NCBI GenBank assembly: GCA_030998015.1
Contig: JARWMV010000233.1
Span: forward strand, 620,001 to 684,000
Source: Ceratorhiza oryzae-sativae
Lineage: Eukaryota; Basidiomycota; Agaricomycetes; Cantharellales; Ceratobasidiaceae
Direction: 5' to 3'
Length of the DNA: 64,000 nt
The notes under the pieces are model-generated. The model was not told where the DNA came from, searched no databases, and worked only from the letters and a program-made list of their open reading frames with translations. The position numbers and the translations under genes are program-made. Below, piece by piece: positions 21,959 through 35,908 of this stretch (positions are counted from its first letter, which is position 1; each line of letters opens with the position of its first letter).

Positions 21959-24406
21959 ATGGATCCTGGCGAAGAAGGGGCGGGACGCGCCAAGGCCATT
22001 GCCCGAAGACGTGTCATTTTCGCGCTGATTGCACGCGTCCTGCCATGGCTCAGGTTCGTTTTATCTCTACGTGTGGTCAGTCCAACTAACAAATCTACCG
22101 TAGGATAATGATGTTTGCTACTGGGGCAGTTTGGATGCTACTCATTCCGATGGCGGACATGGGTCGTGGAACCTATATTGATGAAAACGCATTGCAGCCG
22201 GGCCAGGCAAGTGAGAATCATTCTAAGGGCGTAAAAAGACTGACTGTACTTCAAGGTTAATACGTACTGGAACTGGCGAGAGGTCCATGCTGCCGACCGG
22301 TACCTCGAGGATTTAGAGAGGCTCCGTGACAGCAATGCAACTAGCCAAGAGTGAGCAGTCAAACAGCGTCCGTTACTTTGCACCTCATATACATGCTAGC
22401 TAGACGGGCCTCTTACTTCCGCTCCGAGTTTGAAAAACTCGGTCTACCATCGGCCATTCAACCTTACACTATCCATGCCCCCACTGGGGTGAGTGTGTCC
22501 CGACTATCTTGACACATCTGACCAACTCTGTAAAACAAAGGACACGTCAGGTATCAACGCGTATGCGATATACGCATCACCGCGGACCTCTGGTAGCGAA
22601 GCCATTGTCCTCAGTGCATCCTGGAAGAGCTTAAAGTGGGATGAGGATGGCTCTCTCAACCTTCGCGGTGTTGCGACTATCCTCGCATTGGCAGGATATC
22701 TCAAACGTGGGTATTTCGTACCTCGATACGACTACATGACTTAGCGTCCCGCAGGGTACACACTTTGGGCCAAGGATATTGTGCTGGTTATCAACGATGG
22801 ATACCTTGATGGCATGCATGCATGGCTGAGCGCATACCATGGCTTCGAGCATCCTAGTAAGCTTCTGTGCCTTTGAATCTCGCGTTTGTCTAATGCATGC
22901 GTAGACATCATCACCACCCCACTAGAGTTGCTCAGCGGTGTAATTTGGACAGCGCTTTGCATAGACTATCCTGGGCACTCCTTCAGCCATCTTGGAGTGT
23001 ACTTTGGTGAGCATAGTATTTGATTAACCGCCACAAAGCTCATAGAATGAGCTAGAGGGTCTCAACGGGCGTCTACCAAACCAGGATCTCATCAACTCCG
23101 CGTTGAAGATTGCGCGGGAATCAAACGGGGTCTCTGTGCTCGCATACGACACCTTGGATCACCTTCGCAGTGACTATCCTTGGGATTGTGCTCCGTGGGT
23201 CCGCAAAATATGGCCTTATGTGCCCAAGCCTGTCCAAAGGTTCATCAACAACCCCAACACCAAAATGTTTGAAAACCGCGCAGGCGTTGTTGCTCGTGGA
23301 ATAGCGTGGCAAGCCTCGGGTCGTGCAAGCGGTGTTCATGGCTTATTCCACCAGTAAGTTGTTCATAACCCTATGCATTTTTATATAGTTTGAACTTGTG
23401 GTTAGGTATCGCATTGACGCTATTACCCTATACGCACGTCCATCTCATGGGCCCCATGGATTTTATGCTCTCGGAAAGTTAGTGATTTTATTTGCTAATA
23501 ATGTGTTTATGTGCTAAATCAGTCACCAGGATCATCGAGTCAACAACGCGAACTATGAACAACTTGCTCGAGCGTCTACACGCATCCTTCTTCTTCTACA
23601 TCCTAACAAGCGCTCAGTCGTTTGTCAAGATCGGAGGGTATCTCCCCGCGGCTGTCATCATCAGTGTCGCAATGACTTTTGGGGGCCTTGCTCTCTGGGT
23701 TCAAGCCGGCTGGCTCCAAACACATGTCGTCGCTGAGAAGGCTGCAATTACTCAAACTTGGGTTCGGCGCTCCAGGCCAGTTGTTGATGCTGTGCTCTTG
23801 ATGTGCTATACCTATATCCTTGGTACTGTGTTCCTTTTCGCTTTGGCGACTGGGGTAGCAGTGGGGCTATTCACGGTGGGTTTGTCATCAGGATCGAAGA
23901 ATAATGAAAACTAACCGTCCGTAAAGGAGCACCCAAGAGCTTTCCTTGCTACCCTCTCAATAATCACTGCGCCGTTGCCGCTGTTACTCGCTCGCTCGCC
24001 AAGGCTAAGCCCTTCTATATCCCGCAGATCAGCCCCGCTCTATCTCGTGCTGAAATCTCTCAACCTTTGTCTGGCCGGAACTATCACCGCCTTGATCTCG
24101 TTGCTGAATTTCAGCCTCGCTGCGGTTACTGTCCTACTTCTTGGAGTGCCTTTGTCGTATCTTCCGCCAACGACGCCCAAGAAGCTCCAGGCAGCCGTTG
24201 CTTTCCTTATCCTTCAGTTTTTGACACCGTTTGCTATCGTGTTGGCTGTGGGGTCGTGCGTGGAGAGCTCAGAACTCATTCGGGTTGGCCGAATGGTCGT
24301 CTGGGAGTACAAAGTGTTGGGCGTTTGGACGTTCCCTTTTGTGATGATTGTGTACCTCCCGTTGGTTTGGCAGGCACAGATTGCTTGTGCCCTCAATATT
24401 TTGTAG
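21959..24406 (+). CDS. GAA1: GPI transamidase subunit Gaa1
   Basis: Component of the ER complex that attaches GPI anchors to proteins. The start MDPGEEGAGRAKAIARRRVI carries a basic stretch followed by the first membrane span (MMFATGAVWMLLIPMADMG). The luminal domain, related to M28 peptidases, follows: WREVHAADRYLEDLERLRD, FEKLGLPSAIQPYTIHAPTG, AIVLSASWKSL, RGVATILALAGYLKRG, WAKDIVLVINDGYLDGM and LPNQDLINSALKIARE. The HGLFHQYRIDAITLYARPSH segment is typical of Gaa1. At least five hydrophobic spans form the C-terminal half, and the protein ends VWQAQIACALNIL. About nine short introns keep frame. Confidence 0.95.
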
Positions 24407-24857
24407 ATGTGTTCCTTCTTGTTATCATACTATACTATTGTGTCGAAACCCGTCCGCTCCGAACCACCCATGCTTGCCTTTCTAGGTAAAAGACGTCCCT
24501 CTTGATGATCGAACGTGGCACAAATACGCCCAAATATCACGGTGAACACCACTTGGCCACCACCATAGCCACCACGCCTGACTGGTCTAGCACTTGTCGA
24601 CTACTAGGTGGCTAGATCCTTGGCAAACTACAAGATTCCGCGATATATTCTTCATACTCTCCGACGTCAATCTTGGTCCTGATTCCTGACCCTTGTGCTT
24701 AGCCGCCTGATTGTTTCCGGACTAGTGTTCAATCTTTGGCCGCCGAACCTGGGCGTTCTGGAACACTCGGGAGTACGAAATCGCCTGGTTTGCGCTGTCG
24801 GCCTTTGTTCGCGAAGAATCGTTCCGCTCAAGTGGCTTACGCAGCTGTTAACACAGA
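24407..24857. other. Intergenic between GAA1 and the USP48-like gene
   Basis: No gene is supported. The stretch should contain the 3' end of GAA1 and the promoter of the USP48-like gene. Confidence 0.4.
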
Positions 24858-27800
24858 ATGAAACCTCGACCCCAGAAAGTGAGTCGGAGAAACCAAGCAG
24901 AACGGATCTGAAATACTCAAACTAAAACGAATGACCAGAAACCTGCCGGGACCCATCGTCAGCTCAGACGTCCGGTACCCAAGGGCACCTTGAACCTTTC
25001 TCCAAACCATGATCTCCTCGACGGCGTCTCTTTCTCCGAGTGGGGCTGGGTCGGCACGGAGATCCACTCTGCGGTGGATATCGGACCCCAACATCGCGCG
25101 ACGGCGTGCGGGTTTCGAAAGCACATTTGCAAAAACAAGCATGCGCCCAAACCGCCGGCTCCGGCGACGTCTGATCCCAATGAGGATATCGTCATTATCT
25201 CCGATGACGAAGTCGAGTGTAGCGTCAAGGTTTGTAAGACCAATCCGAATTGTTGTAATTATATGGGTCAGGCAAAGTGGATGAATGAAGGTGAGGGGGT
25301 GTTTTTTTTTTTTTTTTGGGGGGGGGGGAGACTCTTGGTGCGATGGTTGATGGTTTGGCGGGTTTGTAGCGTCGGCGCGCAAGTTGTTTATGGAAGCTGC
25401 TGGGCTGGGGGCTGATCCTCGAGATGAAGCGAGAGCGAGCGATCATCCTGTAGGATTAAAGGTACGATGAATATGGTTTTGCTGTATCCTGGCACTTATT
25501 ACATATTTGACAGAACCTGGGAGCCACATGTTATGCCAACTCTATCATCCAGGTATGCGATTCGTGTTTTCCAAACACCCGTATGCTGACATGTCTGTTC
25601 CCAGGTGTGGTTTCAAGATTTGGAGTTTCGGGCTGGCGTATACAAATGTCTTCCGGAGTTATCGCTTGTCCCTGGAAAAACCATCGAAGTTCGTATACGT
25701 TTATTCGACCTGTTCCGGTATCTGAACTAAGACTATATTAGGAATCTCCCATGTATCAACTCCAGACTACCTTTGGCATGTTACAGGAGAGCAGCGCCAA
25801 GTCATTCAACCCGGTCAAATTTGTCGAATGTCTCGGGATTCGGGCTGCCGAACAGCAGGATGCACAGGAGTGAGTGTTGGCAAATCTATTTTGCCCGTTC
25901 TGTGTGTTAATACACCTCTTAGATTCTCAAAGCTCTTCATGTCACACCTTGATAATGAATTCAAAAAACAACATGATGTTCCTCTGCAATCTTTGGTTAC
26001 AGATCAGGTATGGTCGAGATTATTTTCACTCATTATCATAGTCTATGTTTGGTGTTGATGTACTTTCAAGTTCGAGGGCAACCAAGTATACGGAACGCGC
26101 TGTGCTCGTTGCGATAAATCTTCCGAACATCCTTCGAGCTTTTTGGAGTTGGAGATTAGTTTAACGGTGAGTTGTATTGTAATTGGGACTCTTTGGTTCT
26201 GTAATTCATTCGTTCAACAGGCAGAGTGCAAGCTAGAGGAGCGGCTGGCAGCAAGCCTGGAAGATGAGAAACTAGATGGGGACAACCAGTACGCTGTGTA
26301 TACCTTAAAAGCGCTACCTACAGCTAACTACTGTTGCAGATATGACTGCTCCAACTGTGGTGACAAACAGGACGCATTTCGGTATCAAAGGATAACCCGT
26401 CTCCCCCCCGTTTGTAGTTTCGATATTGATACGTCTCAAAAAAACTAATCGGCTGATCTAGGTCCTTCATTTTTCTGTTCTGCGCTTTGTATTCGATCCT
26501 AAAGACATGGAGCGCAAGAAATCCAAGCAGAGCATCAATTATCCGTTGTCCATAAACATGCAGCCATACCTTGACCAGCAGAAGAGCGATCTTTGGTATG
26601 ATCTCCGAGGCGTTCTTCTCCACCGAGGTACTAGCGCATACCATGGTCACTACGAAGCCCAAGTTTTCGATGTCACGTAAGCACGCGATCGACGACGTCA
26701 ACGGCACCAAAGGCCTTGCGCTCATAACATTTGATACGTAGTCGGGACAAGTGGTTCCTCTTCAACGATGAAGAGGTGAAGGAGATCCCGAAGGAGGATT
26801 TGCTCGGAAGACTGATAAGTGGTAACTTCAGGTTTGCCCCACCCCCCACCATCCTTAGGTCCGCGATTTAGTATTGATCGTGCAAGCTACTAGATCCCAG
26901 GGGTCGAAGGACGCATACATGCTGATATATGCACAAAGGGACAGCCGCTCTGTGAATGCCGCGGCCATGCAACTACCAGAGCAAGTTCATAGGGCCGTCG
27001 AGAAATTCAATACAGAGTATGCGAGCTCATGCAATGCGTATGACCAGAGGTAAGTTTAGTCTACAAACGGAATATTTCCAGTTGCTAAATAGAGGGAAAT
27101 TAGAAAGGAGAATCTTGAGGCGGAGTTTGCGCAGATTAGGAAATTCAAACAGGAACTCTTTCAGACTTGGAACATCTCGACCGCAGATGAGGTGCGGCGA
27201 CTTCAAACCAGGTCACCGCCTGTACTAACCTTAGCGCTTCAGGTCTCGGTCGTTTTTAGTCGGGAGGATCTTGAAAACTGGATTTCTAGCGATTTAGACC
27301 TAACAAAAGTCCAGAGATTTACCCGTTCGCCTACCATTGGTCTCGACCCCCTGCCATCCTCCACCAACCCGGCAGAGCCGCCTGGGGAATCCCCTAGCCC
27401 CCCTCCCGTGGATGAGGTTATTCGCGGAACAAATTCGTTTACCTTGAATGGGAGCTCCCCAGAAACAGGCGCAGGAAAGTCACCATCCTCAATCACATGT
27501 ATCCATGGTTTACTGGATCCGTCCAAATCATCCGCTATGAAGAGGATATCCAAGGTCGGCCTACTCCAACAATGATGTCGTCTAGCTTACCCTGTATTGC
27601 AGAGCGCATGGGAGAAAATGCGAAAATCTGGGGCTAGTGTCGCTGTCCTCGAGTCGAACCAGGTTTGTGAAGACTGTACTGCAACCCAGTTTAACGGTAA
27701 ACATTTGCAGCCCCCTATCTCTACTATTTCGTTGATAGTAGTTTCCCATCTTAGAAAAGCTATACGCGCTACGGCACATCGAAGCACTTATGCGATTTGA

Positions 27801-29827
27801 CACGGGTATGACCGAGGACAAAAGCAGAGATTGGTGGATTTCGAAGGGTTGGTTGAAAGGCGAGTACGCTCCACGCTATTAAAAATTTCACACCAACCAA
27901 GTTTGATTAGACTGGAAACTTAAACGTCCAAAAATGCACAGACCCGGCCACAGGGACCCAGTACCGAACACGGGGCAATTCGAACTGGACGTTTATTGTG
28001 AACACAGAGGTACGTAGGTAGTGAAGCTGGTTCTAACATTCTTACGATGTTCCACAGAACTGACCCCATCACAAAAATCCAGAGAGAAGATTAGCACAAA
28101 GGTGTGTTTTTAGTGTTCGTGTCTTAAATATGTAAAGGCTAATGTGCTCGTTGTTTGGAGGCTCTTCGTGTTCTCCAGGAAATATTCCCAGAATTCGAGC
28201 CACCCAATACCGAGGCAGAACTGTGCCCGGCCTGCGAAGCGATTGCTGCAACAGATCGAGAAGCCAATAGGGAGGCTAGGATCAAATCTGAGGCTGAGAG
28301 GGTAGGCATTCAACAACAACTTGCTGAGTTATTGCTTTGACGATTCACAGGGTCGGTTATCTGTGCTCGCCCGTCGGTCTCTCGCAGATCTAGAGGCTCC
28401 AAAGTTTATAGAAGGGATTGACTATGCCCTTGTGTAAGCAGCTTTGGCAGGGAACTAACTTGGATTAACCGCTTCTGTCTAGGCCATTGTCATTCATTAC
28501 TCAGTGGCGTGCTTGGCTTATGAAGCCACTGACAGGCCCTCGCCCTGGTCCCATATCTAACGAGGAATTTATCTGCAGTCATGGCAATCTTATTGTTGAC
28601 CCAACTGAGCCTCTTGATGTCGATGGTATTATATACGGTATAAGTCTTGAGGAGTGGGGCACCCTACATGAGCTATACGGGGGTGGTCCTTTAATCCAGT
28701 GTTCTGTCGACGAATTTGTCACCTCTGGGAAGAATAAGCTTTGGACTAATATTCCGTTGTGCGGAGAGTGTCGAACGCTAAGGTGTGTGACGTTGAACCT
28801 CACTTTCGCTTCCACTTAAAATATTCTGCAGACTCTCGAACTTGGATAATGTTAGCATCACCATTTATCGCCTAGCGGACGATGAACCCCTCCCTTGGGC
28901 CTCGGCTACACCTCCTAAATCGAAACCGGATAATACACACGCGGAAGTAATTAATATCGACGACACCGATATTGAATCACCACCGTCTAGCCCTCCCGCT
29001 CGAGCCCCTGGTAACAGGAAACGAACCAAACCTGCCCTGCCTATTACCTATGGCCAGCGCAAATCAAAGCGACTTCGCACGGCTGCTACAGCCAAGAAAG
29101 GTTCCACGTTCTCTGTTTCCATAAGTAAAGGAGACACAATACGAGAGATCAAGCGGAAGGTATTCATCAAGTCTACATTGCCCTTGTTGCTACGATTAAT
29201 GTCGATTGCTTGACATAGATCCACAAAGTGGAGGATGTATTACCATTCTGCCAAATGCTCTTCCTCAAAGGCGAAGAACTTCGAGACGACGATCAAACTG
29301 CGTCAGATATTGGTCTCCTACGAACGGATCGTTTAATTCTTCGTGTTGTGGATGCTGAAATGGATGAGGATGACAGCCTAGCCTGGGCTCTGAACTCTGG
29401 AGACGCGGAACGCAAGCCAGCCCGCCCACGAGCCGAAGGACGCGCATTTGGCGGGACGCTGCTGGACGGCAGCATGTATGGGTTTTCGGCATCCAGGGCG
29501 TGCAAAGTTCCAGAATCAACCAAGAATACATTACAGTCGACCACGAATGTCCCCAAAGCGTCCAGCGGCGTGCAGGAGCTTTCTGGTAACGATCATACTG
29601 GAGGCGACGACCATCCGATGACTGCTGTTTCTACCGGCCTAACTACTCCAGACCTTAACAAAGAACTTGAGAATAGCGATCCCGCATTCATGGCTATGAT
29701 CGACGCCGAGAACATCAAGATGAACGACGCCTTTGACACTCCAGTTATCCAATGCCCGCAATGTACTTTCCTCAACAATTATGACGCTACTAGCTGCGAA
29801 GTCTGTGAGGGGATGCTACCAACGTGA
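24858..29827 (+). CDS. USP48-like ubiquitin carboxyl-terminal hydrolase
   Basis: Large cysteine deubiquitinase of the USP family. A 21-base first exon (24858-24878, MKPRPQK) followed by gtgagt gives an in-frame start; this choice is inferred. Next come a Cys-rich segment, CKTNPNCCNYMGQAKWMNE, as in USP48, and the Cys box GLKNLGATCYANSIIQVWFQ. AAEQQDAQEFSKLFM, FEGNQVYGTRCARCDK, YDCSNCGDKQDAFRYQRI and the His box GTSAYHGHYEAQVFD complete the USP core. DUSP-like regions follow (SKGWLKDWK and GPISNEEFICSHGNL). Then there is a nuclear-type region (KRTKPALPITYGQRKSKRLR), a ubiquitin-like domain (FSVSISKGDTIREIKRKI, LFLKGEELRDDDQTASDIGL) and a C-terminal four-Cys zinc finger (CPQCTFLNNYDATSCEVCEG) of the RanBP2/NZF type. 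Over 20 introns. Confidence 0.92.
25302..25330. repeat. Poly-T then poly-G homopolymer tract in an intron
   Basis: About 17 T followed directly by about 11 G lie in the intron after MGQAKWMNE of the USP48-like gene. Exact lengths may be affected by sequencing or assembly error. Confidence 0.85.
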
Positions 29828-30148
29828 TGCTACTAATATATTTATTATCTATATGTCGATCAGCTTATATATTCACGGTTTTGTTCTGTAATCACAGTAT
29901 GTTGTAGAAATGTATATATGATTCTTACCCGCTCCAAAACAGCTCAATAGCACTATGGTCAATATGTTTAACACATCCGACCCAGCATGGGTGGATCATA
30001 TATGCACGTTATTAATACATGATAATGCTGTTTAGTAAGAAAGGAGAAAGCACAACATGCAGCAGAAGGGAAAGATGCAAGGACAACAAAATTATCCATA
30101 TAGATAACTAATTGTAAAAAAAAGCGATCATCGTGACTAGCACTAGCA
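29828..30148. other. Convergent 3' intergenic region
   Basis: Lies between two gene ends (USP48-like and SOG2). It is AT-rich and has no coding signal; it should hold both transcript ends. Confidence 0.6.
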
Positions 30149-33100
30149 TTAAATCATCTGTGCACCAGTGCGGCCGATGAGCGGAGGGTGCTCAGCACCT
30201 CTAAAGCTTTGGCCAGGCATTGCACTCCATGGTACCTCGCGTGGCATGCTCACAGGCGGAACAGGTACGACCGCCGCACTCCGGCTACGGCCTAGACCAG
30301 ATCCGACTCGCAGATGCCCGTCAGAACCGGCGTCTGGGTTTAGATTAGAGCCTCCGTTTGTGGGGGCGAATCCGAGACCAAGGCCCACGCTAAAAGCTGG
30401 GGAGGTTGGTCGTGCAGAAAGGGGAGGGGCAAAGGACGACCCTTGTAGGAAGAAGATCGTTTCTTGCGTTGCTTGTGTTAATCGGCCAGCCGTGGTCCGA
30501 AGTTTGGGAGAGATGGTATAAGAGTTGGCAAAGGTTCGTAGAAGCATAATCGTCCTTGTTACGCACTATACGCCAAACGTCAGGCCTCAACATAGAACCA
30601 CTGTCAAAAATACGCATACCTTTGCAAATGTAGTCGCGGCCTCATACAACGTCTTTTTCCCACCATCTTTCCCTCCAGCTCCTTCACGCACAGCTCGCAA
30701 AGCTGCTCGCAACTTGGCAGTCACCTCCAGGGCGGTAGTTAGCCCGCTCTCGACTGGGCTCAGTACCCTCGGATCCACACCACCTTTGTCCCGCGCCTGT
30801 CTAAGGGTGGTTTCAAGTGAGACCCACATCTCGGAAGCGATCCCGCCAGCTTTCTCGGCTGTCGTCAAGAGATCTTCATCAACAGTTCGAAGGGAGTCGA
30901 TGGGTTCTAGCAATGCACCTGTCGGGCGCCTCGGAGCTAGACCTAGCCGGTTTGAGCGCATAATTGGAGACCCTGCCTCTTGAGAATGTGTTGATTGAGT
31001 CCGTTGCCTGGGTGAGGACGAAAGGGAAGTGTCTCCTTGGTTGGCGTTCGCATTTCGCAAAGCAGACTTGAGTGGAACAGGCGACGAATGGGCAGGTGGA
31101 GCGTCTGACGCGACGCTCATCGGACTTTCCATAGGTGACGATGAAAGAACTTTGTTGCTGTTCGACATGCCCGAAGTTGCCAACTTGAGATCACGCGAAC
31201 CACCATAAGATCGCTTCTCGCTGGAACGGATCTGCTCAAGAGTGATTTGAGATTCCTCTTCTTGTTCCATGTTGGAGTTGATCGGCTCAGTGTGTTCTTC
31301 GATAGGTGAGATAGGCCTGCGAGACGACGAATGGCCAGTGTTCAACCCGAGCCCCTTGGCATACATGTCTGTGCGTCCAACGGGGACTACAGCAGACACA
31401 TTCGCCCCGGCCAAATACTCCTTGACCTCTCCTAAATGGGGGATCATATCCCTCCACGAATTCACAACCTCCGCCACGCCCCCGTAGAGCATCAACAACA
31501 AATGCCTCGCAAATCTCACATCCCCGCCACCGCCCGCTGCCAGGACCTTGAGCTGGAGCTGGAGTACCGATACGACCCGACAGCACACGCTCACGTTTTC
31601 TTGGCAGGCTTCAACGACGGATCGGCATTCTAGTGCACTCGGAACGGCTCGGCGGGAGGTGGCGTCGTATCGCTCGAGAGCAGAGATAAGTGTGTCCATT
31701 GCGCGTTTGGCTGGGTCGAGGACGCGAACTAGGATGCTGGCTATCCGCCGCTCCACGATAGCATTTGTGTACTGTTGGATCGCAGAGTAAATTTGAGATA
31801 CGGCAAACAAAATGCCGCGGATTGCATCAACAGTCTGGCACAGTGACTGAGGAAGGGGAGGGGCAGAGACCGGTAGGGGCACAGTGGACAGCCGTCGAAA
31901 GTACGAGTTTCGAACGCCATCCATAGGCGTCTCGTCCGAGTTCATCGCAGCCGAGGTCGGAGAGACTTCGCTCTGAGCGATGGATGAGGCTGTTGCCGGG
32001 GGAACAGGCGACGTATCCCCGTGTCTCAATGGTTCGCGGTGTTTCTTGAGGGCGGGTTTGATAGTCCCATTTGGCATATAGCCTTTTCGTAGGTCAGGCA
32101 GACTTTGTTTTCCAGCGAGGTTCGCTCCTGAAGGTCCAACTCGTCGTGAGCCAGCCGAATAGGATGCGTTGCGCCCGTGATGGGCACTAGCACCCGACGG
32201 ACCGATGCTGTCGTCTGGGGTGGGTATTGACGTATCCGGCGAACCGCCCATTGAGTCCGAACGACCTTGGGACGTCTTTTTCGTGATCTGTAAAGCCGGG
32301 ATACTCGGCACATAGTTGACATTATCGACGAGTGAATAATCGGACGTCGCAGAGTATTCAGAGTTGACCGAGTCTTCCGAGATATTCCGGCCGTGTGCAG
32401 GCTTCGAGGTAGCTTGCATATGGCCGATATCGATCGCTTGGCTACAGGGCGTTTTGAGGCAGAGGCGGGCAGATGGAAGGTATGGCATACCTGCTAGCTG
32501 TTCGCCTAACCTGTGCGCTTTGTGATTTGTGAGGAGAGGCCTGTCGGTCTGGTGGCGCATTGTCGAGGTACCACTGTTTGAGTTGGTTGATAAACGCAGT
32601 CATTTCTTCGCTCATGTCGCCACTCGGGGCCTTGTCTTTAACGACAGAAGCAGGTGGCCACTCGATTGGATTGTTGTCGACTTTGAGCATTTTGAGATAT
32701 GGAAAGTGGACAAGGTAAGAAGGAAGGCGGGTGAGCCGATTCTTGGATAGCGAAAAGACCTAGCAACAAGTGTCAGCCCACGAATAGAGTAATGCCCCGA
32801 ACAAATAGCCAACCCTCAGATTGACGAGCGTGCCAGGGTCAGTAGGCAAACTCTCGATCTTGTTCCTGCCAATATCGAGAATCTCGAGGGAGGGCATTTT
32901 GGTGACCTGACAATAAACAATGGAAGTGAGCCGTGCGGTCCGAGTCGGAGCCAAATGAAGAAAGACACATACCACATCCGGAAAGACAACAAAAGCGTTG
33001 GCTCTTAGGTTGAGGTAGCGAAGCCGGTACAGTGAATCAAAGTTGTGTGGAAGTTTTCGTAGGTAGTTGTTCGAAAGTGCGAGTCTATCCCCGGGGAGTA

Positions 33101-33409
33101 AGCGATACCATCCAAGCGGAATAGAAGAAAGCAGGCATACCTCGTCACGATCCCCTCGTCGTCAAGATCGTCTCGGCCAATCCTAGACAGCTCCGCGGCA
33201 GCCTCTTCGGTGACCTCGCCAATGTGCTTGAGACTAAAATCGAGTGTCTTGCCCGCATCTGACGAGGCGGCGACGGCACTGGCGATGAGAGCCGAGTCGA
33301 GGGGAACGGAAGCGGAGCGAACATGGGAATGAGACGGGCGTGAGATGGAGGTCGAGTCCCCGGGTGCGGGCATGGCAGATGCGAGATGTGCCCGGTCGTT
33401 GTCGAGCAC
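30149..33409 (-). CDS. SOG2: Leucine-rich repeat protein Sog2 (RAM signalling network)
   Basis: In yeast Sog2 is part of the RAM network controlling the Cbk1 kinase, polarity and cell separation. The start is at 33409 ([17 protein letters not shown]) or at 33373 ([11 protein letters not shown]). Leucine-rich repeats follow: [78 protein letters not shown] and [16 protein letters not shown] long Ser/Pro-rich linker leads to the Sog2 C-terminal domain ([60 protein letters not shown]). The last exon is joined through a cgtatag acceptor and ends GRTGAQMI. Introns are few and concentrated in the LRR part; one exon is nearly 2 kb. Confidence 0.9.
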
Positions 33410-33753
33410 AGAGCGCCAAGGTCATCCAACTTTCTGGAGCGGGGATAATACGCACAAACACCGCACCCAAACACGGCCCCTGGCGAGCAACAACGCACAA
33501 GTGTCCAGGGTGCTCTGAGCTGTTCGGTTTGAGACCTTGTCTTGAAAGGGATAGCCCACATTTTTGTTCAATGACCCGCTTCGGCTTCGAAGCCCTTGAC
33601 AACTTTGCCTCACGTTCAAAAATGGCACACAAAAGTAACAAGGATCATGAAGAAAATTCAGAATTTATAATATGCTTCAGGAAATAGAATACATGAATGC
33701 ACAACCTATTAAAACACAAATGCGGAAAAGTGTTCGGTCTAAGCAGCGAGAAT

Positions 33754-35908
33754 TTAGTCAACCTCCTCGACCGATGGGCCGTCCGCGTCGTGCGCAGCAC
33801 CGCCGCCCGGAGCACCGCCAGGGAAGCCTCCTGGACCGCCAGGAGCACCTCCGCCGCCATACAGCCTCGACATGATCGGGTTGGCGGTGGCCTCGAGCTC
33901 CTTTTGCTTGCCCTCGTACTCCTCCTTGGAGGCCTCCTGGGACGCATCGAGCCACGCGATCGTCTCGTTGACAGCAGTCTCGAGCTTGGTCTTGTCTGCA
34001 GCATCGAACTTGTCTGCGAGCTTGTCGTCCTGGAGCGTGTTGCGCAGGTTGTAGGCGTACGACTCGAGTGCGTTCTTGGCCGTGATGCGCGCCGCGGCCT
34101 CCTCATCCTCCTTCTTGTACTTCTCGGCCTCGGACACCATGCGCTCGATCTCCTCCTTGGAGAGACGACCCTTGTCGTTGGTGATGGTGATGCGGTTCGA
34201 CTTGCCGGTCGTCTTGTCCGCGGCAGAGACGTTCAAGATACCGTTGGCGTCAATATCGAAGGTGACCTCGATCTGAGGGACACCACGAGGCGCGGGTGGG
34301 ATACCAGAGAGCTCGAACTTGCCGAGCAGGTTGTTGTCCTTGGTGCGCGCACGCTCACCCTCGTAGACCTGGATAAGCACACCGGGCTGATTGTCCGACT
34401 GCAAGACAACAAGTCAGTTTCGAGTTGGAGCGGGCTGGGGTTGAGTAGACTTACGTAGGTCGAGAAGATCTCGGACTTTTTGGTCGGGACAGTGGTGTTG
34501 CGCTTGATGAGCGCGGTGAACACACCACCCGCAGTCTCGATACCGGTGGAGAGAGGAGCGACATCGAGCAAGAGCAAGTCCTGGGTCTTCTCCGAGGTGT
34601 CACCGCTGAGGATAGCAGCCTGGACGGCAGCACCATAAGCAACAGCCTCGTCGGGGTTGATGCTCTTGTTGGGCTCCTTGCCGTTGAAGAAGTCGGAGAC
34701 GAGCTTGATAATACGAGGGATACGGGTCGAACCACCGACGAGCACGATATCGTGGACGTTGCTCTTGTCGATCTTCGAGTCGCGGAGGACCTTCTCGACG
34801 GGCTCAAGGGTGCCACGGAAGAGGTCCTGGCAGAGCTCCTCGAAACGGGCACGAGTGAGCGAAGTGTAAAAGTCGATACCCTCAAAGAGCGAGTCGATTT
34901 CGATCGATGTCTGAGCGGCGGACGAGAGAGTGCGCTTGGCACGCTCGCAAGCCGTGCGGAGACGACGAAGGGCACGGGGGTTCGACGACAGATCTAATGG
35001 ATCAAAGATCAGTATCCAAATATGGACAAATCATTCATTGATCGAAACTCACCCTTCTTGTTCTTGCGCTTGAACTCTTGGACAAAGTGGTTGACGAGCC
35101 GGTTGTCAAAGTCTTCACCACCAAGGTGAGTGTCACCAGCAGTGGCCTTGACCTCGAAGATGCCCTCCTCAATGGTCAGGAGCGAGACATCGAAAGTTCC
35201 TCCACCAAGATCGAAGATGAGAACATTGCGCTCGCCCTGGACCTTCTTGTCAAGACCATAAGCGATAGCGGCAGCGGTCGGCTCGTTGATGATACGGAGG
35301 ACGTTCAGACCGGAGATGACACCGGCGTCCTTGGTCGCCTGACGCTGAGAGTCGTTGAAGTAGGCTGGGACGGTGACGACCGCGTTGGTAACGGTGGTGC
35401 CAAGGTAGGACTCGGCCGTCTCCTTCATCTTGAGGAGAACCATGGACGAGATTTCCTCAGGTGTCTGAGATAAAATTGTTAATGATGATGCGCATAGACA
35501 ATGACGTCGGATAACTTACAAATTGCTTGGTCTCGCCACGGTACTCGACCTCGATGACAGGCTTGCCACCCTTGTTGATGACCTTGAAGGGGAAATGCTT
35601 GATATCAGACTGGACTTCCGCATCTTCGAATCGACGACCGATGAGACGCTTCGCGTCAAAGACGGTGTTGTGTGGGTTCATGGCGACTTGGTTCTTGGCC
35701 GCGTCACCGATGAGACGCTCGGTGTCGGAGAAGGAGACGTAGGAGGGCGTGGTGCGGTTGCCCTGGTCATTGGCGATGATTTCTACTCGGTCGTTTTGCC
35801 AGACTCCGACGCAGCTGCAGACCGGAGGGTTAGCGAGCACAAGAGAGCGGCAGAGAATAGGACCTACGAGTAGGTGGTGCCGAGATCGATTCCAATAGCC
35901 TTCGACAT
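33754..35908 (-). CDS. SSA1: Cytosolic HSP70 (Ssa type)
   Basis: ATP-dependent chaperone. The start [20 protein letters not shown] spans the first intron. The nucleotide-binding domain shows the HSP70 signatures [22 protein letters not shown] and [20 protein letters not shown], with [20 protein letters not shown] and [15 protein letters not shown]. The substrate-binding domain shows [20 protein letters not shown] and [20 protein letters not shown]. The Gly-rich lid end ([15 protein letters not shown]) leads to the terminal EEVD (GPSVEEVD), the cytosolic tag that binds TPR co-chaperones. About five introns. Codon use is strongly biased to C-ending codons compared with neighbouring genes, as expected for a highly expressed gene. 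It has no ER or mitochondrial targeting sequence. Confidence 0.98.
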
